A stretch of DNA of 16,738 nucleotides from Minisyncoccota bacterium (GCA_028711945.1 JAQTRG010000004.1:1-16738), one strand, 5' to 3'. Positions 5,751-13,171 are shown, counted from the first letter of the stretch. Numbers and translations: made by a program. The notes: generated by a model from the letters alone, not told the origin.

Positions 5751-6302
5751 ATGATATTAATTGCTGGACTAGGAAACTACGGAACTGAATACGAAAAAAC
5801 AAGGCACAACTATGGATTCATGGTAATTGATGCTTTCCAAAAGGAAAACGATTTCCCTGATTTTAAGCTAGATAAAAATTCAAATTCTCTTGTTTCCATG
5901 GAAGGAAACATTATCCTTGTTAAGCCACAGACATATATGAATAGCTCTGGAAAGGCTGTTAAAAAAATTGCTGATTATTACAAGATAAAGCATGAGGATA
6001 TAATTGTAATCCATGATGACGTTGATGTTAATTTGGGAGAAATTAAATTAGCTGAAGATAGGGGCTCAGCTGGACATAATGGGGTTGAATCTGTTATCAA
6101 TGAGCTTGGTACTAAAAAATTCATCAGATTAAGAATGGGCATTAACTCAGAAAACCCATCTTTCAGTGAACCAATTTCAAGAGGAGAAGGATTGGAAAGC
6201 ATTGTTTTAAAAAACTTTAGCAATGATGAGCAAGCAATAGTAGAAGAGATGATAAGGCAAGCGATAAAAAAACTTAAAGAATTAATACAAACCAAACAAT
6301 GA
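5751..6302 (+). CDS. pth: Peptidyl-tRNA hydrolase
   Basis: Pth frees tRNA from peptidyl-tRNA that has dropped off the ribosome, recycling the tRNA in the cytoplasm. The 183-residue protein matches the bacterial Pth family in length. The opening MILIAGLGNYGTEYEKTRHN carries Asn9 and catalytic His19. Asn64 lies in PQTYMNSSG, Asp89 in VIHDDVDV, and Asn110 in SAGHNGVES. These correspond to the conserved Asn10, His20, Asn68, Asp93 and Asn114 of the E. coli enzyme by motif. A short insertion (ENPSFSEPISRGEG) in the C-terminal half lies where the family is variable. Its stop overlaps the topA start as ATGA, so the two are probably translationally coupled. The start is fixed by the N-terminal strand and by the promoter immediately upstream. 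Confidence 0.96.
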   Translation: MILIAGLGNYGTEYEKTRHNYGFMVIDAFQKENDFPDFKLDKNSNSLVSMEGNIILVKPQTYMNSSGKAVKKIADYYKIKHEDIIVIHDDVDVNLGEIKLAEDRGSAGHNGVESVINELGTKKFIRLRMGINSENPSFSEPISRGEGLESIVLKNFSNDEQAIVEEMIRQAIKKLKELIQTKQ

Positions 6303-8314
6303 AATCATTAGTAATAGTAGAAAGTCCTACCAAAGCAAAAACAATAAACAAATTTTTAGACGCAGATATAAGCGTCTTGTCTTCTTATGGCCACGTTAGA
6401 GACTTGCCCAAAAGCACTTTAGGAATTGATCCTGAAAATGATTTTGAAATAAAATACGTAATCCCGACAAAAGCAAGAAAAAATGTTAATCTACTTAAAA
6501 AAGAAGTAGAAAAAGCAGACAATGTATATGTTGCTACTGATCCTGACAGAGAAGGAGAAGCTATCGCTTGGCATTTGATAAAGGTGCTTGATTTAAAAGA
6601 AGGACAATACAAAAGAATTAGTTTCCATGAAATCACTAAATCAGCTATCGAAGAAGCTTTCAAGAATCCAACTGAATTGGACATAAATTTGGTTGATGCT
6701 CAACAAACCAGAAGAGCACTAGATAGAATTGTTGGATACAAGTTGTCCCCTTTTCTTTGGAAAAAAGTTGCGAGGAGACTTTCAGCAGGAAGAGTACAAT
6801 CAGTAGCTGTAAGGTTGATTGTTAAAAGAGAAGAAGAAATTAAAAGCTTCAAACCTGATGAATATTGGAGCATCCATGCAATACTTGAAAATATCAATAA
6901 GGAACAGTTTGAATCTATTTTGATAAAAAAAGACGGAAAAGCAATTCCTAAAATAGGGATTAAAACTCAAAAAGAAGCAGAAGAGACTAAAAGAGATTTA
7001 GAAAATACTAAATATCAAGTGTCTTTAATTGAAAAAAAAGAAACCAAGAGATCTCCCCTCCCTCCTTTTACAACTTCATCTCTACAGCAAGAAGCCTCAA
7101 AGAAGTTAAGATTTCCTGCAAAAATGACTATGCGTTTAGCCCAAACTCTATATGAAAATGGCCTCATCACTTACCACAGAACAGACTCTTTAAATCTTTC
7201 AGAACAAGCTATTGCTTCTTCCACTTCATACATTAAATCTACATTTGGAGAAAACTACTCAGACCCAAAAAGATTTAAAACTAAAGGAAGGGCACAAGAA
7301 GCTCACGAAGCTATTAGACCAACTTTTGTAGACAAAACTCCCGAAAACCTTGATGCGGATGAAAGAAATAAAAAACTATACAAATTAATTTGGAGCAGAT
7401 TTGTTGCTTCTCAAATGAAAGAAGCTATTTTTGATTCTACAAAAGTACAAGTTCAAACTGAGAACGGCTACACTCTTCAAACCAATGGCTCTATTTTAAA
7501 ATTCGATGGATTCCTTAAAGCATATCCAATGAAATTTGAAGATAAAATAATTCCTGAATTAAAAGACAAAGAAGAGTTGGAGCTAAATGAAATTAAAACT
7601 AATCAACATTTCACCGAACCCCCTGCTAGATATACTGAAGCAAGTTTGATTAAAGAACTAGAAGAAAACGAAATTGGCAGACCATCGACATATGCTCCCA
7701 TTATCTCAACCATTCAAGATAGAAACTATGTTGAAAAGAACAAAGAAAGAAGATTTGAGCCAACTGAGATTGGAGTTGTTGTCGATGAAATGTTGTCTAA
7801 ACACTTTCCAGACATAGTAGATATAAAATTTACTGCTCATATGGAAAAAGACTTAGATGAAATTGCCCAAGGAAAAGAAAATTGGAAAGACCTACTTAAA
7901 AATTTCTATCAGCCCTTTGAAGAAAACTTAAAAAAGAAATATGACGAAGTAGAGCACAAGAAGGTTGCTGATGAGCCAACTGACAAAATATGTCCTAAGT
8001 GTGGAAAACCTCTTGTAATCAAACAAGGAAGATTTGGTAAATTTTTTGCTTGCACTGGCTTCCCTGAATGCAAACACACTGAAAGTGTTGAAGACAAAAC
8101 AAAAAAAACAGGCATCACCTGTCCTGAATGTGCTCAAGGAGAGTTAGTACAAAAAAGAACCAAAACAAAGAAAATATTCTATGGCTGCAGCAATTGGCCT
8201 GATTGCAAATTTGCATTATGGGACAAACCAACAAATGAAAAATGCCCCAAGTGTGGAGCATTGATGGTAGAGAAAGGAAAGAAGATAAAATGTTCAAACA
8301 AAAACTGTAAATAA
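6299..8314 (+). CDS. topA: DNA topoisomerase I (type IA)
   Basis: TopA relaxes negative supercoils by cutting one DNA strand through a 5'-phosphotyrosine. The 671-residue protein has an N-terminal TOPRIM domain with VIVESPTKAKTI (Glu8) and ATDPDREGEA (Asp81, Asp83, Glu85 for Mg2+). The catalytic segment LITYHRTDSLNLS holds Tyr292; a His follows the Tyr where many enzymes have Met. RRLSAGRVQSVAVRLI is the conserved DNA-binding stretch. Three C-terminal four-cysteine zinc ribbons are intact: Cys565/568/585/591, Cys608/611/630/636 and Cys649/652/665/670. The length is close to Gram-positive TopA and shorter than E. coli (865). The ATG overlaps the pth stop by four bases. Its stop abuts the parB stop on the other strand without any spacer. 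The call is certain. Confidence 0.98.
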   Translation: MKSLVIVESPTKAKTINKFLDADISVLSSYGHVRDLPKSTLGIDPENDFEIKYVIPTKARKNVNLLKKEVEKADNVYVATDPDREGEAIAWHLIKVLDLKEGQYKRISFHEITKSAIEEAFKNPTELDINLVDAQQTRRALDRIVGYKLSPFLWKKVARRLSAGRVQSVAVRLIVKREEEIKSFKPDEYWSIHAILENINKEQFESILIKKDGKAIPKIGIKTQKEAEETKRDLENTKYQVSLIEKKETKRSPLPPFTTSSLQQEASKKLRFPAKMTMRLAQTLYENGLITYHRTDSLNLSEQAIASSTSYIKSTFGENYSDPKRFKTKGRAQEAHEAIRPTFVDKTPENLDADERNKKLYKLIWSRFVASQMKEAIFDSTKVQVQTENGYTLQTNGSILKFDGFLKAYPMKFEDKIIPELKDKEELELNEIKTNQHFTEPPARYTEASLIKELEENEIGRPSTYAPIISTIQDRNYVEKNKERRFEPTEIGVVVDEMLSKHFPDIVDIKFTAHMEKDLDEIAQGKENWKDLLKNFYQPFEENLKKKYDEVEHKKVADEPTDKICPKCGKPLVIKQGRFGKFFACTGFPECKHTESVEDKTKKTGITCPECAQGELVQKRTKTKKIFYGCSNWPDCKFALWDKPTNEKCPKCGALMVEKGKKIKCSNKNCK

Positions 8315-9193
8315 TTATCCCCTAACTTTCTTAAGCCATTCATTCATCTCTTCTTCTGATTTGAAGTTCATTATCACCTGAATATTGTTTTTCTTTTTGC
8401 TAATTTTTAAATCATTGATACTCAAAATCTGCTTAATTTTCTTTTCTAAAAACTCACTAACCATTTGAGGAACTTTTTTAATCACATTCTTTTTAACAGA
8501 ACTTCCTGCATTAATTTCTTTCACTCTCCTTTCTGTTTCCCTAACTGAATATCCTCCATTAATTAGTTCTTCTAAAAATTCTTTGATAAACTTGTGATCT
8601 TTAAATCCAAGCATTGCCCTAGCATGTCCTTCTGAAATCTTTCCTTCTCTCAGTGCTTTCTTAGCTTCAATTGGCAAGGATAAGATTCTCAAGCTATTAG
8701 CAATGGCCTCCCTGCTTGTTCCAGCGATCTTAGCAATCTCCTTTTCAAGCAAGCTAAATTCTGCTCTTAATCTTTCAAAAGCTTCTGCTTTATCAATTGG
8801 ATTTAAATTCTTTCTTTGTACGTTTTCAATCAAAGCTATTTCTAACTTCTCTCTATTAGACTGTTCTTTAATAATAACTGGAACTTGTTTTAATCCAATT
8901 CTTTGAGAAGCTCTCCACCTTCTTTCTCCAGCAACTATTTGATACTCATATGAAAGACCTCTTTCTGTTTTCTTTTCAATCTTATTAACAATAATCGGTT
9001 GAAGCATTCCATACTTCTTGATTGATTCTCCCAAAGAATCTAATGCTTCCAAATCAAACTCTTTCCTTGGTTGATAAGGATTAGGCTTTATCTTGTCTAT
9101 TTCAATCCAAAAGATGAAATCTTTTTTAACCTTGTCTTCTGGAACTGAACTATCTTTTTTAGGTATTAATGATTCTATTCCTTTTCCAATCAT
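8315..9193 (-). CDS. parB: Chromosome partitioning protein ParB
   Basis: ParB is a CTP-dependent clamp that loads at parS sites near the origin and, with ParA, segregates the chromosome. The 292-residue protein starts with a short basic N-terminal segment (GKGIESLIPKK) that fits the ParA-stimulating tip. PNPYQPR (37-43) is the Box I segment. GERRWRA (89-95) is the arginine-rich CTP-binding patch. LIENVQRKNLNPIDKAEAF (121-139) follows, and a helix-turn-helix lies near 149-172 (EIAKIAGTSREAIANSLRIL). KISEGHARAML (185-195) and a C-terminal dimerisation domain complete it. It lies 2 bases downstream of parA, and the ATG is preceded by AAAGGA at five bases, one of the few SD-like signals here. I saw no parS palindrome in this window. 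Confidence 0.96.
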   Translation of the reverse strand: MIGKGIESLIPKKDSSVPEDKVKKDFIFWIEIDKIKPNPYQPRKEFDLEALDSLGESIKKYGMLQPIIVNKIEKKTERGLSYEYQIVAGERRWRASQRIGLKQVPVIIKEQSNREKLEIALIENVQRKNLNPIDKAEAFERLRAEFSLLEKEIAKIAGTSREAIANSLRILSLPIEAKKALREGKISEGHARAMLGFKDHKFIKEFLEELINGGYSVRETERRVKEINAGSSVKKNVIKKVPQMVSEFLEKKIKQILSINDLKISKKKNNIQVIMNFKSEEEMNEWLKKVRG

Positions 9194-9195
9194 GT

Positions 9196-9957
9196 TTATC
9201 CTTTTGATATTATTTCTCTTGCTAATTCTCTAAACGCATGGACAGCTTTTGAATTGGGTGAATGTCTTAATATTGTCTTTCCTGTGACAGGAGACTCAGA
9301 TAAAGCAACGACTCTTGGAATAACTGTATCAAAAACATATCCTGGGAAGCTTCTTCTTAAATCTTTAGCAATAGTCATTGAAACTTTATTCTTTCTATTG
9401 TACATCGTCATAACTGATCCTAATATCTTAATATCTCTATCCATATTCTCATTAATTAGCTTCACATTATGCAATAGCTGTCCTAATCCTTCCATGGCTA
9501 GATATTCACATTGTACAGGAATCAAAATTTCATCAGCAGCAATCAAAGCATTTAAAGTTAATATTCCTAAACTTGGAGGACAATCGATTATAACAAAATC
9601 ATAATCATCTTTTACCCTATCAATCACATCTTTCAATCTAAACTCCCTATTCTCCATGTTTACTAACTCAATGTTCGCTCCAGCAAGGCTATATGAAGTA
9701 GGCATAATATCAAATGCCAAAAACTGAGTCTTCTTTATTATGTCCTTTGGAGAAATCTGCCCTAATAATGCTTCATATAAAGAAACATTCAAATCTCTAG
9801 GCTTAATTCCCATTGAAAAAGTTGCATTAGCTTGCGGGTCGGTATCAACTAAGAGAACTTTTTTACCAAATGCCGTTAAAAAAACAGGCAAATTAACAGC
9901 AATTGCTGTTTTTCCAACTCCTCCTTTTTGGTTAGCAATGGCGATTACCCGTGTCAT
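9196..9957 (-). CDS. parA: Chromosome partitioning ATPase ParA (Soj type)
   Basis: ParA is a deviant Walker-A ATPase that binds DNA non-specifically as a dimer and is released by ParB, moving the origin region apart. The 253-residue protein starts with a strand and the deviant Walker A motif KGGVGKT (11-17, with the intermolecular Lys11). Walker A' is VDTDPQANAT (37-46) and Walker B is VIIDCPPSLGI. QCEYLAMEGLGQLL is the usual downstream helix. It lacks an N-terminal helix-turn-helix, so it is the chromosomal Soj/ParA class and not the plasmid P1-type repressor. After KGGVGKT it reads AIAVNLPVF where most relatives have TTAVNLAAx, a mild divergence. It is the first gene of parA-parB and has its own predicted promoter that ends almost at the ATG. 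MinD and Mrp are excluded by the ParB neighbour. Confidence 0.96.
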   Translation of the reverse strand: MTRVIAIANQKGGVGKTAIAVNLPVFLTAFGKKVLLVDTDPQANATFSMGIKPRDLNVSLYEALLGQISPKDIIKKTQFLAFDIMPTSYSLAGANIELVNMENREFRLKDVIDRVKDDYDFVIIDCPPSLGILTLNALIAADEILIPVQCEYLAMEGLGQLLHNVKLINENMDRDIKILGSVMTMYNRKNKVSMTIAKDLRRSFPGYVFDTVIPRVVALSESPVTGKTILRHSPNSKAVHAFRELAREIISKG

Positions 9958-9964
9958 TAAATAA

Positions 9965-9993
9965 ATTTTACCACAAGCATTATAAATTTACAA
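9965..9993 (-). promoter_or_regulatory. Predicted promoter of parA-parB
   Basis: On the minus strand there is TTGTAA (9993-9988), a 17-base spacer and TAAAAT (9970-9965), with TGG before the -10 giving an extended -10 (TGGTAAAAT). The transcript would start one base before the parA ATG (9957). Its -35 hexamer overlaps, base for base over five positions, the -35 of the divergent tRNA promoter. Confidence 0.6.
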
Positions 9994-10015
9994 ACAATAT
10001 TTTTTATGGTAAATA
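9987..10015 (+). promoter_or_regulatory. Predicted promoter of the two tRNA-Leu genes
   Basis: TTTACA (9987-9992), a 17-base spacer and TAAATA (10010-10015) with TGG just before it form an extended -10 promoter. The expected start is near 10022, three bases before the first tRNA. The -10 hexamer is a weak match. The seven-base TGGTAAA at 10007-10013 is an inverted copy of TTTACCA at 9967-9973, which is the -10 region of parA. Confidence 0.5.
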
Positions 10016-10024
10016 TACAGTATT

Positions 10025-10108
10025 GCCGAAGTGGCGGAACTGGCAGACGCGTAGCACTCAAAATGCTATGGGGGTAACCCCGTGAGAGTTCAAGTCTCTC
10101 CTTCGGCA
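10025..10108 (+). tRNA. tRNA-Leu, anticodon CAA
   Basis: A full class II cloverleaf of 84 bases is visible. The acceptor stem is GCCGAAG/CTTCGGC and the D stem GCG/CGC. The anticodon stem TAGCA/TGCTA encloses the loop CTCAAAA, with anticodon CAA at 10059-10061, reading UUG. A long variable arm GGGG-GTAA-CCCC and the T arm GAGAG-TTCAAGT-CTCTC follow. The long variable arm and the anticodon agree on leucine. Discriminator A is at 10108 and the next bases are CAC, so CCA is not encoded and must be added by a CCA-adding enzyme. It is followed 20 bases later by a second tRNA-Leu. Confidence 0.97.
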
Positions 10109-10128
10109 CACATTATTATACTTTTATC

Positions 10129-10212
10129 GTCGAAGTGGCGGAACTGGCAGACGCGTAGCGTTCAGAACGCTATAGAAGTAATTCTATGTGGGTTCAAGTC
10201 CCACCTTCGACA
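10129..10212 (+). tRNA. tRNA-Leu, anticodon CAG
   Basis: A second class II cloverleaf of 84 bases. The acceptor is GTCGAAG/CTTCGAC. The D arm is identical to the first copy. The anticodon stem TAGCG/CGCTA has loop TTCAGAA with anticodon CAG at 10163-10165, reading CUG. The variable arm is TAGAA-GTAA-TTCTA and the T arm GTGGG-TTCAAGT-CCCAC. Discriminator A is at 10212 and CCA is not encoded. It shares 29 consecutive bases with the first gene (10131-10159 against 10027-10055), so the pair arose by duplication or has been kept alike by conversion. The stop codon of glmU on the other strand begins five bases beyond its end. Confidence 0.97.
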
Positions 10213-10216
10213 CATG

Positions 10217-11395
10217 CTAAATAATATCCTTTTCTACTTTATCCCCTGGTAAAGTATTTTTATTTGCTCCAATCTTTCTTCCAGGATAGATAATAGTATT
10301 TGCTCCAGTCTTAACATTATCTCCAGTGATTGTTCCCAATTTAACTCTAAAGGTATTAATTAATTCTCCCTTAACCATTGTCTTGATAATCTCTCCATTG
10401 TGCTTTAAATTGGTAGTAATTGTCCCTGCTCCGATATTAGAATTTTCTCCGATAATAGAATCTCCGATATATGATAAATGAGCAACATTTGTCTTTTTGT
10501 TAATGATAGAATTCTTAATTTCCACTGCCTGCCCTATTCTGCATTCATCCTCAATTACTGCATAGTCTCTCAAAAAACAATTAGGACCAATAGTACAATT
10601 CTTCCCAATATATGCTGGTCCTTCAATGTATGACCCTGCTTTAATTATTGTTCCTTCTTTAATTATTACTTGCCCCTTCAAAACAGCTCCCTTTTCTATT
10701 TTCCCCTTTCTTTCGTCTTTTTCTCTTTTAAATAATTCTGACAAAGCATTGAAAGTGTCCCAAGGATGTGAAGCTGGAATCCAGAAATCAGCGATAACTG
10801 CTTTAAGTTTCTCCTGCTTGATAAACTTCTTAATATAATCTGTAAATTCATATTCTCCTCTGGCTGATTTTTGTATTTCAAATCCAAATATCTTTTTGGG
10901 CAGGCAATACAATCCCGTATTGACTAAATTAGAAATAGGATTATCAGGTTTTTCTACAAGCTCTTTAGCAAACCCTTCTTCTGCGAGAACAACACCAAAT
11001 GATGAAGGGTTGGCATGATTCTTTAATAGAATTGAAGGAAACTTTTCTATGGCCTTCTTAATATCTTTGCCAGAATAAAAATCATCTCCATTTAATAAAA
11101 CAAACTTATCTTCCATTAGATTATATGCTGATTTAGCTGCTCCTCCTGTTCCATTAACTTCTTTCTGCTCCACATATAATATTTCCATTCCTAAATATCT
11201 GTCTCCAATCTTTTTCCTAATATCATCTCCTTTATATCCAATGATAATGATAACTGAAGAAACAAGACCATTAAGCTCTCCTAAGTTATGCTCTAAAATT
11301 GTTTTACCCAAAAGCGTAAACAATGGCTTTGGCTTTGTTTCTGATATTGGCCAAAATCTTGTTCCTGCTCCTGCTGCTAAAATTACTGCTTGCAT
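10217..11395 (-). CDS. glmU: Archaeal-type bifunctional GlmU (GlcNAc-1-phosphate uridylyltransferase / glucosamine-1-phosphate acetyltransferase)
   Basis: This enzyme makes UDP-N-acetylglucosamine, the precursor of peptidoglycan and surface glycans, from glucosamine-1-phosphate, acetyl-CoA and UTP. The 392-residue protein has an N-terminal nucleotidyltransferase domain (1 to about 230) with ILAAGAGTRFWP (5-16), KPKPL (21-25) and the metal-binding NGDD (102-105). Its C-terminal left-handed beta-helix (about 240-385) holds AHLSYIGDS and GENSNIGAGT (305-326). That matches the acetyltransferase core of GlmU, His306 aligning with catalytic His363 of E. coli GlmU. The opening GTRFWPxSExKPKP is typical of archaeal and Sulfolobus-like two-function enzymes, and the protein is shorter than E. 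coli GlmU (456). Other NDP-sugar pyrophosphorylases (GalU, RmlA, ManC) share the first domain, but the helix motif and glmS in the same operon favour GlmU. The start is 1 base after the glmR stop. Confidence 0.85.
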   Translation of the reverse strand: MQAVILAAGAGTRFWPISETKPKPLFTLLGKTILEHNLGELNGLVSSVIIIIGYKGDDIRKKIGDRYLGMEILYVEQKEVNGTGGAAKSAYNLMEDKFVLLNGDDFYSGKDIKKAIEKFPSILLKNHANPSSFGVVLAEEGFAKELVEKPDNPISNLVNTGLYCLPKKIFGFEIQKSARGEYEFTDYIKKFIKQEKLKAVIADFWIPASHPWDTFNALSELFKREKDERKGKIEKGAVLKGQVIIKEGTIIKAGSYIEGPAYIGKNCTIGPNCFLRDYAVIEDECRIGQAVEIKNSIINKKTNVAHLSYIGDSIIGENSNIGAGTITTNLKHNGEIIKTMVKGELINTFRVKLGTITGDNVKTGANTIIYPGRKIGANKNTLPGDKVEKDII

Positions 11396-11396
11396 A

Positions 11397-12356
11397 CTAT
11401 ATTTTTAATAATATCTTTGCTAATTTACTTGAATCGTGAGCTATAGAACCTTCATCAAAAAGAAGGTCTGCTCCTATATACTTCTTGTTCTCAGGCAATC
11501 CATCAAAACCAACTATTTCTAATAACTCTGGGTGTTCCTGCTTATACGCATCAATCCTATCCCTGTCTGGTATCTTGTTATTATAAATAATATAATCTAA
11601 TTCGCATCCTAAACATTTCTCAACTTCTTTTACAAAATCAATAACATGAAATCCATTAGATTCTCCCTTCTTAGTCATAACATTGCAAACATATACTTTT
11701 TTAGCCTTACTCTCCTTAATTGTTTCTGCTGTTCCTTTAACTAATAAAACTTGCATCAATGAAGAATAAATATCTCCTGGACCGATAACAACCATATATG
11801 CTTCTTTAATTCTTCTCACTGTTTGAGGACAAGCATGAACTTCTGGCTCTAAATATATTTCTTTTATTTTTAAATTAGTATCATGCTGAGGAGAATCAAT
11901 ATTCATTTCTCCGATAATTCTCTGCCCATTTTCCAAAACTGCAATTAAATCAGCTTTATGAATCGTTGAAGGAAGAATTCTGTGCGTTCCCAAAAGCAAA
12001 CTATTCATTTTTTCAAAAACAGGTCGATAGCTTTTCTCTTTTAAATATTCTGCTGCAAAAAATAAATTGCCTAAATTATGTTCAGCTAGTTCTCCCTTAG
12101 GAAATCTAAAATCTAAAATCTTTTTATTTTCTTCAGAAAATACACATAATTCAAGAAATGCTCTTCGAACATCTCCTGGAGAAATAATATCAAACTCTTT
12201 TCTTAATTTTCCTGAAGAACCACCAGAATCTAGAACACAAGAAACAACAGTCAATTCAGTGTTCCCATATTTAAGACCACGAAGAACTGCTTTGGGCATG
12301 GCATTCCCTCCTCCAATACAAACTATTTTCTTTTTTACAAATGGGTTGCTAAACAT
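11397..12356 (-). CDS. glmR: YvcK/GlmR-family protein (CofD-like fold), probable UDP-GlcNAc sensor
   Basis: YvcK/GlmR proteins share the fold of CofD. In Bacillus subtilis GlmR (YvcK) binds UDP-GlcNAc and stimulates GlmS, linking precursor supply to cell-wall synthesis. The 319-residue protein shows IGGGNAMPKAVLRGLK (14-29), where relatives have GGGTGLS. It also has LDSGGSSGKLR (42-52; DDGGSSGRLR in relatives), PGDVRR (60-65), AEHNLGNLF (91-99), GPGDIYSSL (192-200) and CNVMTKKGESNGF (224-236). True CofD of coenzyme F420 synthesis also has this fold, but no F420 gene is near and glmU and glmS share the operon, so GlmR is preferred. The ATG at 12356 overlaps the end of the preceding oxidoreductase gene by 22 bases, and no later start keeps the first strand. 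The altered GGGNAMP loop and the single D in DSGG are worth noting. Role in this organism is inferred. Confidence 0.85.
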   Translation of the reverse strand: MFSNPFVKKKIVCIGGGNAMPKAVLRGLKYGNTELTVVSCVLDSGGSSGKLRKEFDIISPGDVRRAFLELCVFSEENKKILDFRFPKGELAEHNLGNLFFAAEYLKEKSYRPVFEKMNSLLLGTHRILPSTIHKADLIAVLENGQRIIGEMNIDSPQHDTNLKIKEIYLEPEVHACPQTVRRIKEAYMVVIGPGDIYSSLMQVLLVKGTAETIKESKAKKVYVCNVMTKKGESNGFHVIDFVKEVEKCLGCELDYIIYNNKIPDRDRIDAYKQEHPELLEIVGFDGLPENKKYIGADLLFDEGSIAHDSSKLAKILLKI

Positions 12357-13171
12357 TTCTTAATGTCTACTTTATTATCTTCTGTTCCTTTATTTATCTC
12401 TTCCTCATAATGAAGCCTCTCTGTTTTATAAAAAACTCCTAAGGGAATCTTGCCTTCTCCATTATAGTTCCATTCCCTGATAAATCCTAATGCTTTCTCT
12501 TTTGAATCAATTTCTGGATTAATAGCTTCGTATGTTCTTTCATTATAATCTTTGGCTGTATCAAAAAACGAAGGACATGGTTGAAGGATCTCTAAAAATG
12601 AAAAACCTTCATGGTTAATCGCTTCAAGCATCATTTTCTTTAAATGATCAACCTTAACAGAATATCCTCTAGCGATAAAAGATGCCTTGGCAGCCATAGC
12701 TAACTCTGGCAAATTGAATGGCTCTTCAACATTACCTTCTGGAGTCGATTTACCCTTTAATCCTTTAGGAGAAACAGCTGTAAATTGACCAGTAGTCAAA
12801 GCAAACAACCTATTATTATGCAAAAAGACATTGATATTAGCATTTCTTCTGGCGGCATGAATAAAATGAGAAGAACCTTCATTAAATGTTCCACCATCTC
12901 CTGTAAAGACTATTACTCTTAAATCAGAGTTAGCCAGTTTTATTCCTTCCGCTGTTGTAATTGGTCTACCATGAAGAGAATAAAAACTATTAACATTAAT
13001 ATAATCCACTATCTTTGAATTACAACCAATATCACTGACAAGAACTATTTTCTCTTTTGGTGTTCCTCTTTTAATTAACTCATCAATAGTTTGTTTAATG
13101 GCCATTAATATCCCGAAATTACCGCAGCCAGGACACCAAGTATTTGGACATTTTGTTTCTAGTTCATTCAT
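12335..13171 (-). CDS. 2-oxoacid:ferredoxin oxidoreductase, beta subunit (TPP-binding, KorB type)
   Basis: This subunit holds thiamine diphosphate and one [4Fe-4S] cluster. With the alpha-gamma subunit it oxidatively decarboxylates a 2-oxoacid (pyruvate, 2-oxoglutarate or a relative) to an acyl-CoA, passing electrons to ferredoxin. The 278-residue protein has WCPGCGNFGI (12-21). Cys13, Cys16, Cys50 (in SDIGCNSK) and Cys199 (in LQPCPSF) sit where the four cluster ligands of the two-subunit enzymes are. HGRP (67-70) and the TPP/Mg motif GDGGTFNEG (91-99, commonly GDGDxxxxG) with HAARRN (105-110) follow, then LFALTTGQFT. The motif position GDGG instead of GDGD is unusual. It starts 4 bases after the alpha-gamma gene and overlaps glmR by 22 bases. 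The substrate cannot be read from the sequence, so no gene symbol is given. Confidence 0.92.
   Translation of the reverse strand: MNELETKCPNTWCPGCGNFGILMAIKQTIDELIKRGTPKEKIVLVSDIGCNSKIVDYINVNSFYSLHGRPITTAEGIKLANSDLRVIVFTGDGGTFNEGSSHFIHAARRNANINVFLHNNRLFALTTGQFTAVSPKGLKGKSTPEGNVEEPFNLPELAMAAKASFIARGYSVKVDHLKKMMLEAINHEGFSFLEILQPCPSFFDTAKDYNERTYEAINPEIDSKEKALGFIREWNYNGEGKIPLGVFYKTERLHYEEEINKGTEDNKVDIKKCLATHL

Noticed and set aside
6300..6302. TGA read as an amino acid (alternative code as in Gracilibacteria/SR1)
   Set aside because: The only TGA used at a gene end is the pth stop, at the normal family length, and no gene contains an internal TGA at a conserved position.
10025..10212. tRNA-Leu genes as an integration site for a mobile element
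   Set aside because: tRNA-Leu genes are common attachment sites, but there is no integrase, no direct repeat of the tRNA 3' end nearby, and both flanks are housekeeping genes.
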